In this document: one piece after another, positions 8,150 to 16,587 of the stretch | How the letters are laid out: every line of letters starts with the position of its first letter | Numbering within the stretch: position 1 is the stretch's first letter | NCBI RefSeq assembly: GCF_014649015.1 | Contig: NZ_BMSF01000016.1 | Location: 62,001-126,000 of the forward strand | DNA: 64,000 nucleotides | From: Streptomyces narbonensis | GTDB lineage: Bacteria > Actinomycetota > Actinomycetes > Streptomycetales > Streptomycetaceae | Direction of reading: 5' to 3' | The notes under the pieces: model-generated | What the model saw: the letters and a program-made list of their open reading frames with translations, nothing else | Told to the model about the DNA's origin: nothing | Database searches by the model: none | Translations under genes and position numbers: made by a program

Positions 8150-9409
8150 ATGGCAGCGAGCGGCACAGCGCGTGGCGGCCCCCCACTCACCGAGTCGGCG
8201 GCGGAGGAGCTCCTGCGCGGCATCTGTTTCAAGACAGGACCACCCCGCACGGTGGGGGCCGAGCTGGAGTGGCTCGTCCATGATCTGCGCGATCCGCGTC
8301 TCCCCGTACGGCAGCCGAGGCTGGCCGCCGCGCTCGACACCGTACGGTCCCTGCCGCTGGTCTCGACGCTCACCTTCGAGCCGGGCGGCCAGCTGGAGCT
8401 CAGTTCGCGTCCGGCCGGGTCGCTCATGGAGTGCCTCGACTCGCTCGCCGCCGATCTGCGCGCGGTGCGGGAGGCGCTCGGACCGCTCGGTCTCACCCTG
8501 AACGGTTACGGGGTGGACCCCTGGCACTCGCCGCGCGGCCGGGTGCTCCACGAGCCGCGGTACGACGCCATGGAGATCGCGCTCGACCGCACGGGACCGG
8601 CCGGGCGGGCGATGATGTGCGACTCGGCCTCCGTGCAGGTGTGCCTCGACGCCGGGCTCGACGAGCCGGGTCCGCTCGGCTATCACCGGCGCTGGCGGCT
8701 GGCCCACGTCCTCGGCGCGGTGCTCGTGGCGGTCTTCGCCAACTCCCCGCTGCACGGCGGCCGTCGGACCGGCTGGCGCTCGACGCGCCAGGCGCTGTGG
8801 ACCGAACTCGACCCGCGGCGGGCCCTCGCACCCCTGCCGGACGGCAAGCCGCGCGACGAGTGGACCGCGCACGTCCTGGACACCCCGGTGATGTGCGTAC
8901 GGGCCGCCGAGGGGCCGTGGGCGGTACCGGAGGGGCTGACCTTCCGCGAGTGGCTGCGCACCGGTCACCCCCGGCCCGTGGTCCTCGACGACCTTGGCTA
9001 CCACGTGACGACGCTCTTCCCGCCGGTCCGGCCGCGCGGCCACCTGGAGCTGCGGATGATCGACGCGCAGCCCGGTCCGGACGGCTGGATGGTGCCGGTG
9101 GCCGTGACGACGGCCGTCTTCGAGGACCCCGAGGCGGCGGAGGCCGTGCACCGGGCGGTCGAGCCGCTCGTCGAGCGGGCCGGACCGGGGCCGGCGCCGC
9201 GCAATCCGCTGTGGCTGGCGGCGGCGCGGGACGGCCTCACCGACCCCGGGCTGCACGAGGCCGCCCGCGCGGTCTTCTCCGTGGCGCTCGACGCGCTGCC
9301 CCGGATCGGGGCGAGCGAGGAGGTGCGACGGACCGTCGCCGCCTTCCAGGAGCGGTACGTGATCCCCGGGGGCTGCCCGGCCGACGAGCCACAGGTGGTG
9401 ACGTCATGA
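8150..9409 (+). CDS. egtA: glutamate-cysteine ligase EgtA (ergothioneine biosynthesis)
   Basis: Forms gamma-glutamylcysteine, the thiol donor for ergothioneine. The 419-aa protein has the GCS2-type start GAELEWLVHDL and TFEPGGQLELSS, plus the ATP/Mg segment HLELRMIDAQP. The ATG at 8150 follows AGGAGGTG. It is the first of four genes in order A-B-C-D. The stop codon overlaps the egtB start (ATGA), implying translational coupling. The actinobacterial EgtA identity rests on this operon context as much as on the motifs. Confidence 0.93.
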   Translation: MAASGTARGGPPLTESAAEELLRGICFKTGPPRTVGAELEWLVHDLRDPRLPVRQPRLAAALDTVRSLPLVSTLTFEPGGQLELSSRPAGSLMECLDSLAADLRAVREALGPLGLTLNGYGVDPWHSPRGRVLHEPRYDAMEIALDRTGPAGRAMMCDSASVQVCLDAGLDEPGPLGYHRRWRLAHVLGAVLVAVFANSPLHGGRRTGWRSTRQALWTELDPRRALAPLPDGKPRDEWTAHVLDTPVMCVRAAEGPWAVPEGLTFREWLRTGHPRPVVLDDLGYHVTTLFPPVRPRGHLELRMIDAQPGPDGWMVPVAVTTAVFEDPEAAEAVHRAVEPLVERAGPGPAPRNPLWLAAARDGLTDPGLHEAARAVFSVALDALPRIGASEEVRRTVAAFQERYVIPGGCPADEPQVVTS

Positions 9410-10740
9410 CCGGGACGACGGACCGTGCTCCGGGGACCGACCCAGAGGCGCTGCGCGCGCGGGCCCTGGACGCCCTGACCGTCGCGCGCGAGCGCACGGC
9501 CCTCCTCACCTCCTGCGTCGAGGACGACGAACTCACCGCCCAGCACTCGCCCCTGATGTCACCGCTGGTCTGGGACCTGGCACACGTCGGCAACCAGGAG
9601 GAGCAGTGGCTGTGGCGGGCCGTCGCGGGGCGGGACGCGCTGCGCCCTGAGATCGACTCCCTCTACGACGCCTTCGAGCACCCGCGCGCCTCCCGCCCCT
9701 CGCTCCCGCTGCTCCCGCCGGGCGAGGCCCGCGCCTACGCGGCGGACGTGCGTCTGCGGATCCTCGACGTACTGCGGAGCGCCCCGCTGGAGGGGCGGCC
9801 GCTGCTGGACGACGGCTTCGCGTTCGGCATGATCGCCCAGCACGAACAGCAGCACGACGAGACCATGCTGATCACCCATCAGCTGCGCCGGGGGCCGGCT
9901 GCCCTCACCGCTCCCCCGCCACCGGTCTCGCAGTCCGGTCCGCTTCCTTCCGAAGTCCTCGTCCCCGGCGGGGCGTTCACGATGGGCACCTCGGACGAGC
10001 CGTGGGCCCTCGACAACGAACGACCGGCCCATGCCCGGATCGTTCCCGCGTTCTTCGTCGACACCACCCCCGTCTCGAACGGCGCCTACCTGGCCTTCAT
10101 GGCGGACGGCGGATACACGGACCGGCGCTGGTGGCGGCCCGAGGGCTGGGCGCAGATCCGGGAGCACGGCATCGGGGCGCCGCTCTTCTGGCGCCGGGAC
10201 GGCGGGCAGTGGCTGCGCCGCCGCTTCGGGGTGACCGAGCCCGTACCCCTGGACGAGCCGGTCCTGCACGTCAGCTGGTACGAGGCGGACGCCTACGCGC
10301 GGTGGGCCGGACGCCGGCTGCCCACTGAGGCCGAGTGGGAGAAGGCCGCCCGGCACGACCCGGCCTCGGGGCGCTCGCGCCGCTACCCCTGGGGCGACGC
10401 CGATCCCGGTCCCGAGCACGCGAACCTCGGACAGCGGCACCTGCGGCCGGCGGCCGCGGGCAGCTACCCGGAGGGCGCTTCGCCACTCGGGGTACGGCAG
10501 TTGATCGGTGACGTGTGGGAGTGGACGGCGAGCGACTTCCTGCCGTACCCGGGCTTCACGGCCTTCCCGTACAAGGAGTACTCGGAGGTGTTCTTCGGCC
10601 CTGAGCACAAGGTGCTGCGGGGCGGTTCGTTCGCGGTGGACCCGGTCGCGTGCCGGGGCACCTTCCGCAACTGGGACCTGCCCGTGCGGCGCCAGATCTT
10701 CTCGGGCTTCCGCACGGCGCGGACCGCGGAGCTCGACTGA
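9406..10740 (+). CDS. egtB: EgtB, iron(II)-dependent hercynine sulfoxide synthase
   Basis: Joins hercynine to gamma-glutamylcysteine with O2. The 444-aa protein has an N-terminal DinB-like domain carrying the iron-binding histidines His60 (WDLAHVGNQEEQW) and His146/His150 (AQHEQQHDE). A formylglycine-generating-enzyme-like domain follows (VPGGAFTMGT, LPTEAEWEKAARH, VWEWTASDF, LRGGSFAVDP). The start ATG overlaps the egtA stop, and the stop overlaps the egtC start. All expected metal ligands are present. Confidence 0.96.
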   Translation: MTGTTDRAPGTDPEALRARALDALTVARERTALLTSCVEDDELTAQHSPLMSPLVWDLAHVGNQEEQWLWRAVAGRDALRPEIDSLYDAFEHPRASRPSLPLLPPGEARAYAADVRLRILDVLRSAPLEGRPLLDDGFAFGMIAQHEQQHDETMLITHQLRRGPAALTAPPPPVSQSGPLPSEVLVPGGAFTMGTSDEPWALDNERPAHARIVPAFFVDTTPVSNGAYLAFMADGGYTDRRWWRPEGWAQIREHGIGAPLFWRRDGGQWLRRRFGVTEPVPLDEPVLHVSWYEADAYARWAGRRLPTEAEWEKAARHDPASGRSRRYPWGDADPGPEHANLGQRHLRPAAAGSYPEGASPLGVRQLIGDVWEWTASDFLPYPGFTAFPYKEYSEVFFGPEHKVLRGGSFAVDPVACRGTFRNWDLPVRRQIFSGFRTARTAELD

Positions 10741-11492
10741 TGTGCCGTCACCTCGCCTATGTGGGTGGGCCGGTGGCGCCGGGAGAGCTGCTGGTCCGGC
10801 CGGAGCACGCCCTGCTGCGCCAGTCCTGGGAGCCCCGCCACCAGACGAGCGGTGTCGTGAACGCCGACGGCTTCGGCATGGGCTGGTACGCGGAGGGCGA
10901 TCCGGTGCCCGCCCGGTACCGGCGGGCAGCGCCCGTCTGGAGCGACCTCTCCTTCGCGGACCTCGCCCGAGTGGTCCGCACCAGGGGGCTGCTCGCCGCG
11001 GTACGGGGCGCCACGCTGCCCGGCGCCGACGGGGAGGCCGCGGCGGCTCCGTTCACCGCCGGTCCCTGGCTGTTCAGCCACAACGGCGCCGTCACCGGCT
11101 GGCCGGACTCCCTGGCCGACACGGCCGGCGCGCTCCCGGCCGAGGCGCTGCTGCGGATGGAGGCGCGCAGCGACTCGGCGCTGATCTGGGCGCTCGTCCT
11201 GCACCGGCTGCGGGCCGGCGACGACGCGGGGACGGCGCTGGCCGACACGGTGCGGGAGGTCGCCGGGGCGGCGCCCGGCTCCTCGCTGAACCTGCTGCTC
11301 ACCGACGGCGCCACCGTCACCGCGACGACCTGGGGGAACAGCCATTGGTACCTGACGGGCCCCGACCGCCTGGTCGTGGCCTCCGAACCGTACGACGACG
11401 ATCCGCGGTGGCGCGAGGTCCCCGAGCACACGCTCGTGACCGCCGACCGCGGCGACGTCGTCCTCACCCAGCTCAAGGAGCCGTCCGCGTGA
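10740..11492 (+). CDS. egtC: EgtC, class II glutamine amidotransferase-type hydrolase
   Basis: Removes the glutamate from the gamma-glutamyl hercynylcysteine sulfoxide made by EgtB. The 250-aa protein begins MCRHLAYVG; Cys2 becomes the N-terminal nucleophile after Met removal. The class II fold is marked by NADGFGMGWY and WLFSHNGAV. The start shares one base with the egtB stop and the stop overlaps the egtD GTG, so expression is probably stoichiometric with its neighbours. Confidence 0.95.
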   Translation: MCRHLAYVGGPVAPGELLVRPEHALLRQSWEPRHQTSGVVNADGFGMGWYAEGDPVPARYRRAAPVWSDLSFADLARVVRTRGLLAAVRGATLPGADGEAAAAPFTAGPWLFSHNGAVTGWPDSLADTAGALPAEALLRMEARSDSALIWALVLHRLRAGDDAGTALADTVREVAGAAPGSSLNLLLTDGATVTATTWGNSHWYLTGPDRLVVASEPYDDDPRWREVPEHTLVTADRGDVVLTQLKEPSA

Positions 11493-12454
11493 GCCCGTTC
11501 CAGCTGACCCGCACCCTCGCCCCGGACGCCGCAGGCGCCGATCTGCGCACCGACGTCCTCCACGGGCTGACCCGCTCCCCCAAGACGCTGCCGCCCAAGT
11601 GGTTCTACGACGCCCGGGGCAGCGAGCTGTTCGAGGAGATCACCCGGCTGCCCGAGTACTACCCGACCCGGGCGGAGCGGGAGATCCTGATCGCGCGGGC
11701 TCCGGAGATCGCCGCGGCCACCGGGGCCAGGACCCTGGTCGAGCTGGGCTCGGGCTCCTCCGAGAAGACCCGGTTCCTGATCGACGCGCTCCTTCCCGGT
11801 CTGGACAGCTACGTGCCCGTGGACGTGAGCGAGTCCGCGCTGACCGGGGCGGCCGAGTCCCTGCTCGCGGACCGGCCGGAGCTGCGGGTGCACGCCCTGG
11901 TCGCGGACTTCACCCGGGGGCTCGCGCTGCCGGGGACGCCCGGCCCGCGTCTGGTGGCGTTCCTCGGCGGCACGATCGGCAATCTGCTCCCCTCCGAGCG
12001 GCGGACCTTCCTGCGCTCGGTCCGGGCGATGCTCACCCCGGGCGACGCGCTGCTGCTCGGCACGGACCTGGTGAAGGACGAGGAGGCGCTCGTCGCCGCC
12101 TACGACGACGCGGCCGGGGTGACGGCGGCGTTCAACAAGAACGTGCTGTCCGTGATCGACCGGGAGCTCGGGGCCGACGCGGATCCGGGCGACTTCGACC
12201 ACGTGGCGCTCTGGGACCGGGACCGCGAGTGGATCGAGATGCGGCTGCGCGCGCGGCACGCGCTCACGGTGAAGATCCCCGAGCTGGATCTCGTGGTGCC
12301 CTTCGAGGCGGGTGAGGAGGTAAGGACGGAGGTGTCGGCGAAGTTCCGTCAGACGGGGGTGCGGGACGAACTGGCTGAGGCGGGGCTCGATCTGTCCCGC
12401 TGGTGGACGGACGACGAGGGAAGGTTCGCCCTCTCGCTCGCGACGGCCCGCTGA
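11489..12454 (+). CDS. egtD: EgtD, L-histidine N-alpha-methyltransferase
   Basis: Trimethylates histidine to hercynine, the first committed intermediate. The 321-aa protein shows the EgtD opening PKTLPPKWFYDARGSELFEEI, the SAM motif LVELGSGSSEKT, VAFLGGTIGNLLP and the C-terminal VRTEVSAKF. The GTG start at 11489 overlaps the egtC stop. The last ~106 bp overlap the 3' end of a convergent acyltransferase gene. No egtE (PLP-dependent C-S lyase) follows, so the final step must be encoded elsewhere. Confidence 0.95.
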   Translation: MSPFQLTRTLAPDAAGADLRTDVLHGLTRSPKTLPPKWFYDARGSELFEEITRLPEYYPTRAEREILIARAPEIAAATGARTLVELGSGSSEKTRFLIDALLPGLDSYVPVDVSESALTGAAESLLADRPELRVHALVADFTRGLALPGTPGPRLVAFLGGTIGNLLPSERRTFLRSVRAMLTPGDALLLGTDLVKDEEALVAAYDDAAGVTAAFNKNVLSVIDRELGADADPGDFDHVALWDRDREWIEMRLRARHALTVKIPELDLVVPFEAGEEVRTEVSAKFRQTGVRDELAEAGLDLSRWWTDDEGRFALSLATAR

Positions 12455-13386
12455 GCGACGACGAGGGGAGCGGCGGCGGGCGGAGCGTAGGCCCGTGGAG
12501 TGGCGGGAGGTGGGACGGCGCGCGGAGCCAAGGCCCGTGGACTGGCGGCGGGAGGAGTGGCGGCGGGTCCGGCCTCCGTGACGGCCCGCTGGGCGGCGGC
12601 GGCCAGGGAGCGGCGGTCCGGGTGCCGAGCACCAGGGATGGGTTCCAGCAGCCGTACGTCGGCGGTGACTCCGCGGGTGGCGACGAGCCGCCACAGGGAG
12701 GCGCCCAGCGGGTCGTCCCCGACGTAGGCGGCGGCATCGGTGGGCCGGTAGTCGATCCGTACGGGCTGGACGTCGGCCCCGCCGTCCAGCGCGGCCTGGA
12801 AGGCGGCGGGCCGGAAACGGCCCCCGGCCCGTCCGCACCAGGTCGACCCCTCGGGGAAGACGATGACCCGGCCGCCGCCCGCGAGCACCGCGGCCATCGC
12901 CCGTACGGTGCCGGGCAGGGCCCTGAGCCGGTCCCGGTCGATGAAGAGGGTCCCGCCGAGCACGGCGAGCGCGCCGAGGACCGGCCATCGCCGGACCTCG
13001 GTCTTGGCGACCATGCGGCCGGGGAGGACGGCCGCCAGCAGCGGGATGTCGAGCCAGGAGACGTGGTTGGCGACGACGAGGAGCGGCCGTCCGGCCGGGT
13101 CGGGGCGCCCGGCGAGGCGGGCGCGCACGCCGAAGGCGCGGACCACGGCCCGTACCCAGTACCGGACGAGTGCGAGGCGTGCCGGCGCGGGCAGGAGCCG
13201 GGCGGCCGGCACGCACAGGATGCCGAGGAGGACCACGGCGATCCCTGCGGCCAGCCGCGCCGCTGCCAGGGCGGCGCCCGCCGTGCGGGCCGTGTGGCCG
13301 GTGTCCGGGTCCGGGTGGGCGGCGCAGCGGGCCGGGGTGCAGGGCGCCGTGGGGAGCCACGGCGAGGGTGCCGTGGTCCCGGTCAC
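12349..13386 (-). CDS. PlsC-family acyltransferase, probable OlsA-type O-acyltransferase
   Basis: A 345-aa membrane-associated acyltransferase. A hydrophobic N-terminal segment (AAARLAAGIAVVLLGILCVPAA) precedes the HX4D motif NHVSWLD. The acceptor-binding motif is FIDRD and the glycerol-phosphate motif is VFPEGSTW. The GTG start overlaps the stop of the GNAT gene upstream, so the two are coupled. A PlsC-type enzyme paired with an OlsB-like GNAT acylase is the standard arrangement for ornithine lipid synthesis. The C-terminal ~75 residues are Ala/Pro repeats that run antisense into egtD; the real end may be nearer 12450. Confidence 0.8.
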   Translation of the reverse strand: MTGTTAPSPWLPTAPCTPARCAAHPDPDTGHTARTAGAALAAARLAAGIAVVLLGILCVPAARLLPAPARLALVRYWVRAVVRAFGVRARLAGRPDPAGRPLLVVANHVSWLDIPLLAAVLPGRMVAKTEVRRWPVLGALAVLGGTLFIDRDRLRALPGTVRAMAAVLAGGGRVIVFPEGSTWCGRAGGRFRPAAFQAALDGGADVQPVRIDYRPTDAAAYVGDDPLGASLWRLVATRGVTADVRLLEPIPGARHPDRRSLAAAAQRAVTEAGPAATPPAASPRALAPRAVPPPATPRAYAPPAAAPLVVAQRAVASERANLPSSSVHQRDRSSPASASSSRTPV

Positions 13387-14369
13387 GGGGCCGGGGCGAG
13401 CGACAGGAAGTGGTTGAGGTAGCGCGGGTTGGTGCGGCGCAGGGAGAGCAGGACGTACAGGTCGGCGACGCCGAAGTCGGGGTCGTGGGCGGGGGCGCCG
13501 CAGACCCAGGCACCGAGACGGAGATAGCCGCGCAGGAGGGGCGGGAGTTCGGTGCGTCCTGCGGGGCGGGCGATGCCGTCGGCGTTCCAGAGCCGGTGCG
13601 GGGTGACCCAGTACTCCTCGGGGGCGAGGTGTTTCGCCTTGACGGTGTCCCAGGTGGAGGCGGCGAGTGTGCCTCCGTCGGCGAGGGGGATCGAGCAGCA
13701 GCCGGCGAGCCAGTTGTGGCCGGTGCGTGTCATGTAGCGGGCGAGGCCGGCCCAGATGAGGGAGATGACGGCGCCGTTGCGGTGGGCGGGGTGGACGCAG
13801 GACCGGCCGACCTCCACGAGGTCGTGGCGGACGGGTCCGAGCCGGGTGAGGTCGAACTCGCTCTCGGAGTAGAGGCGTCCGGCGACGGCGGCCCGCTCGG
13901 GCGGCAGGATCCGGTAGGTGCCGACGACGTCGCCGGTGGCCTCGTCCCGTACGAGCAGGTGGTCGCAGTACGCGTCGAAGGCGTCGGAGTCGAGGCCGGG
14001 CTCGGGTCCGTCGAGCCGGGCGCCCAGCTCCCCGGCGAAGACCTCGTGGCGCAGCCGCTGGGCGGCCCGTACGTCCTCCTGGTCACGGGCGAGGCCGACC
14101 ACGTACCGAGGCGCCGGCTGCTCGGCGCGGGCCTGGGGCTGGGGCTGGGGCTGGGGCTGGGTGGGGACGGATCCCGTGGGGACGGATCCCGTGGGGACGG
14201 ATCCCGTGGGGACGGATCCCGTGGGGACGGATCCCGTGGGGACGGATCCCGTGGGGACGGATCCCGTGGGGACGGATCCCGTGGCGACGACGGACCCGGT
14301 GGTGAGGGCCCCGGTGGTGAGAGCCCCGGTCCCGGCGGGGACGGCGAGCGTGGGCGACGGTGCGGTCAT
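13383..14369 (-). CDS. OlsB-like GNAT N-acyltransferase (ornithine lipid)
   Basis: A 328-aa protein. Residues from about 85 onward match the hemolysin-like/OlsB GNAT family: AQRLRHEVFAGELGA, VGTYRILPPE, LVEVGRSCVHPAHRNG, LAGCCSIPLADGG. OlsB transfers a 3-hydroxyacyl chain to ornithine, and the coupled PlsC-type partner adds the second chain. The ATG at 14369 follows GGAGGAG with 6-nt spacing. The N-terminal ~80 residues are an unusual disordered extension: eight TGSVP-type repeats from a 15-bp tandem array, then Gln-Pro dipeptides. OlsA/OlsB identity is inferred from the pair. Confidence 0.82.
   Translation of the reverse strand: MTAPSPTLAVPAGTGALTTGALTTGSVVATGSVPTGSVPTGSVPTGSVPTGSVPTGSVPTGSVPTGSVPTQPQPQPQPQARAEQPAPRYVVGLARDQEDVRAAQRLRHEVFAGELGARLDGPEPGLDSDAFDAYCDHLLVRDEATGDVVGTYRILPPERAAVAGRLYSESEFDLTRLGPVRHDLVEVGRSCVHPAHRNGAVISLIWAGLARYMTRTGHNWLAGCCSIPLADGGTLAASTWDTVKAKHLAPEEYWVTPHRLWNADGIARPAGRTELPPLLRGYLRLGAWVCGAPAHDPDFGVADLYVLLSLRRTNPRYLNHFLSLAPAP
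14161..14280. repeat. eight perfect 15-bp tandem repeats inside the OlsB-like gene
   Basis: GTGGGGACGGATCCC is repeated eight times without a mismatch, followed by diverged copies. On the coding strand each unit adds five residues (TGSVP register), so copy-number change stays in frame. A shorter GGGGCT array (Gln-Pro) abuts it at about 14134-14160. Identical synonymous codons indicate recent expansion. Confidence 0.97.
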
Positions 14370-14507
14370 GTCGGGCTCCTCCGGCGGACGGAAGGGGAAG
14401 GGGCGGGACCGGGCCGCGTGAGCGGTGGCCCGGCTCCTTACTTCTTCCGTCACCGGCTGGATTCGACATGACCGTCCGGGGGCTCGCGGATGTGCGAACG
14501 CTGAATG

Positions 14508-15755
14508 CTATTCGGCGAGCGTGTCCGAGATCGCCGACGAGGCCTTCTCGGCGGCCTCCTTCGGGTCCTCGCCCTGGAGGACGGCCGTCATGTACGGCTT
14601 GATGGGGTTGTCGGCCTCGACGTTCGCCCACTGCGGGGAGTTGGGGGTGGCCCGGCCGCGTGCGGCGGCCGCCGCCATGACGGCGGTCGCCTCCTGGCCG
14701 GAGACGACGGAGGCGAGCCCCTTCTTGTTGGGCACGTATCCCATGGCGCGGGCGAGTTCGGTCTGCCACTTCTCGCCGGCGAGCGCCTTGACGACGTCCA
14801 GGGCGGCGCCGCGCTGAGGGGCGTTCTCCGGGATGATGAGGTCGGAGCCTCCGGTGAAGACGACGCAGGGCCGGTCGGCCTTCTTGCCGGGTATCGCGAA
14901 GTAGCCGAGCTTGTCCTTGAGGGCCGGGTTGGCCTTGAGGATCGGCGCGACGGCGCTGGGCGTGGCGATGATCTGGGCGACGTCGCCCTTGGCGAAGACG
15001 TCGGCCTGCGGCGGGTTCTGCTCGTCGGCGTTCTTGGGGCCGGTGCCCAGGGACTGGAGCTTCTTGTAGAAGTCCATGCCGCGCAGGGCCGCGGGGCTGC
15101 CGAGGGCGCCCGTCCACTCGCCGCCCTTGTCGACGGCGAGTTCGCCGCCCTCGTCCCAGATGAAGCCGGAGAGGGTGTACCAGTCCTGGCCCGCGAGGTA
15201 GATGCCCTGGGCGCCGTCGCGGTTGAGCTTCTCCGTGTCGGCGAGCCATTCGGCCTGGGTGACCGGGGGCTTGTCGATCCCGGCGTCCTGGAAGAGGTCC
15301 TTGTTGTAGATGACGATGCGGTTGGCCGCGTACCAGGGAATGCCGTACTGGGACCCGCCGATGCTGCCCGGCTCGGCGAGACCGGGGAGCCAGTCCTCGC
15401 TGCCGAGGTCGCGGACGGACTCCAGGGTGAGGTCGTAGAGCTTGTCGGTGTCGGCGTACTGGGCGACCTGGGTGTTGCCGACCTCGATCACGTCGGGGCC
15501 GCCGGAGCCCTCGATGGCATCGGTGACCTTCTTCCCGATGCCGGTCCAGTCCTGGATCGTGATCTCCAGTTCGACCCCGTCGTGCTCTTCCTCGTAGGCC
15601 TCGGTGAACCGCGTGAGGAAGTCCTCGCTGGCGCTGTCCCGCATGAGCCAGATGTTGACGGTCTTCGTCTGACCCCCGCCCGGCAGCATCCCGCACCCGG
15701 CGAGCGCGAGTGCGGTGGCGACTGCCATGGGGCAGGCGAGATGGCGGTTCTTCAC
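14508..15755 (-). CDS. orphan sugar ABC transporter substrate-binding lipoprotein
   Basis: A 415-aa exported binding protein. It has a signal peptide with lipobox LAGC, then the family 1 binding fold (VNIWLMRDSASEDFLTRF, VIEVGNTQVAQYADT, YGIPWYAANRIVIYNKDLF, VVFTGGSDLIIPENAP). The GTG at 15755 is chosen because AAGGTG lies just upstream and it gives a normal-length signal peptide. No permease or ATPase genes adjoin it. Two DasR-like sites over its promoter suggest an aminosugar or chito-oligosaccharide ligand (DasA class); this is inference from the sites. Confidence 0.85.
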   Translation of the reverse strand: MKNRHLACPMAVATALALAGCGMLPGGGQTKTVNIWLMRDSASEDFLTRFTEAYEEEHDGVELEITIQDWTGIGKKVTDAIEGSGGPDVIEVGNTQVAQYADTDKLYDLTLESVRDLGSEDWLPGLAEPGSIGGSQYGIPWYAANRIVIYNKDLFQDAGIDKPPVTQAEWLADTEKLNRDGAQGIYLAGQDWYTLSGFIWDEGGELAVDKGGEWTGALGSPAALRGMDFYKKLQSLGTGPKNADEQNPPQADVFAKGDVAQIIATPSAVAPILKANPALKDKLGYFAIPGKKADRPCVVFTGGSDLIIPENAPQRGAALDVVKALAGEKWQTELARAMGYVPNKKGLASVVSGQEATAVMAAAAARGRATPNSPQWANVEADNPIKPYMTAVLQGEDPKEAAEKASSAISDTLAE

Positions 15756-15855
15756 GTAGGTCACCTTCTGCGGTTCTGCACAGGTTCGTGCGGCATTGGG
15801 GGCTGACCCGACGTGGGGGGACCGAACGGGGTGTTCGCGCGGGTATGTGGCCTGG

Positions 15856-15894
15856 ATTCTGGTCTGGACCAACGAAGTGGTCAAGTCCTTGACC
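15856..15894 (-). promoter_or_regulatory. putative promoter with two DasR-like (dre) sites
   Basis: TGGTCTGGACCA (15860-15871) fits the core of the DasR consensus TGGTCTAGACCA except in its centre. AGTGGTCAAGTCC (15876-15888) is a weaker match that also lies in a 7-bp inverted repeat, GGTCAAG/CTTGACC (15879-15894). On the minus strand TTGACC and CAGAAT are 17 bp apart, so the first site would cover the -10 region. It sits about 105-140 bp upstream of the binding-protein GTG. Confidence 0.55.
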
Positions 15895-16033
15895 ATCTCG
15901 TTCCGGCCTCCGGACGGGGGACCTTGATCCTTACCCTCGGTAATCGGCAGCACGTCGTACGGAGTCCGTCCTGTCGCGCGCCGACGCGGCCTGGGGCACG
16001 GTGGAGGGACGCACCGAGAGGAGTTCGGCCCCC

Positions 16034-16252
16034 ATGTCGAATCACACGTACCGCGTCACCGAGATCGTCGGGACCTCCACCGAGGGCGTCGACGAGGCCA
16101 TCCGCAACGGCATCAACCGCGCCTCCCAGACACTGCGCGGCCTCGACTGGTTCGAGGTCACGCAGGTCCGCGGCCACATCGTCGACGGCGCCATCGAGCA
16201 TTACCAGGTCGGGCTGAAGGTCGGCTTCCGCCTGGAGGACGAGACGGCCTGA
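16034..16252 (+). CDS. dodecin
   Basis: A 72-aa flavin-binding protein, MSNHTYRVTEIVGTSTEGV onward. The family hallmarks are present: STEGVDEAIRNGINRASQTL, LDWFEVTQVRGHI with the flavin-stacking Trp, and a strand ending YQVGLKVGFRLED. Dodecins form hollow dodecamers that store riboflavin/FMN and buffer its photoreactivity. The ATG at 16034 follows GAGGAG; an upstream in-frame ATG at 16001 lacks a ribosome site. Length is typical. Confidence 0.95.
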   Translation: MSNHTYRVTEIVGTSTEGVDEAIRNGINRASQTLRGLDWFEVTQVRGHIVDGAIEHYQVGLKVGFRLEDETA

Positions 16253-16587
16253 CCCGAGGGCCGGAACCGGGCCCGGGGTCGTGTGCCGCCCTGGGCCAGA
16301 TCCGGCGTCAGGTCCGGGCCGGACAGGGCATCACGTACGGACGGGAGCGGGCGCCAGGCCCCGCGTCGGGCCCCTGCGCCAGGCCCCGCGTCAGGCCCCG
16401 GTCAGGCCGCCCCGCGTCAGGCCGGCCGTCAGGCCGGCCGTCGTCAGGCCCCTCGTCGGACCGGCCGTCGTCAAGCCCCGCGTCGGACCGGCCGTCGTCA
16501 AGCCCCGCGTCGGACCGGCCGTCGTCAAGCCCCGCGTCGGACCGGCCGTCGTCAAGCCCCGCGTCGGACCGGCCGTCAGGTCCTGGA
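16253..16587. repeat. intergenic minisatellite between dodecin and HAD genes
   Basis: No gene is supported here. From 16440 to 16574 a 27-bp unit, beginning GTCGTCAAGCCCCGCG and ending TCGGACCGGCC, is present five times; the last four copies (16467-16574) are identical and the first has two changes. Degenerate GTCAGGCC-type copies extend upstream to about 16340. Confidence 0.95.

Noticed and set aside
16440..16574. CRISPR-like array
   Set aside because: Units are contiguous with no unique spacers, and no cas genes are present. The same holds for the other tandem arrays.
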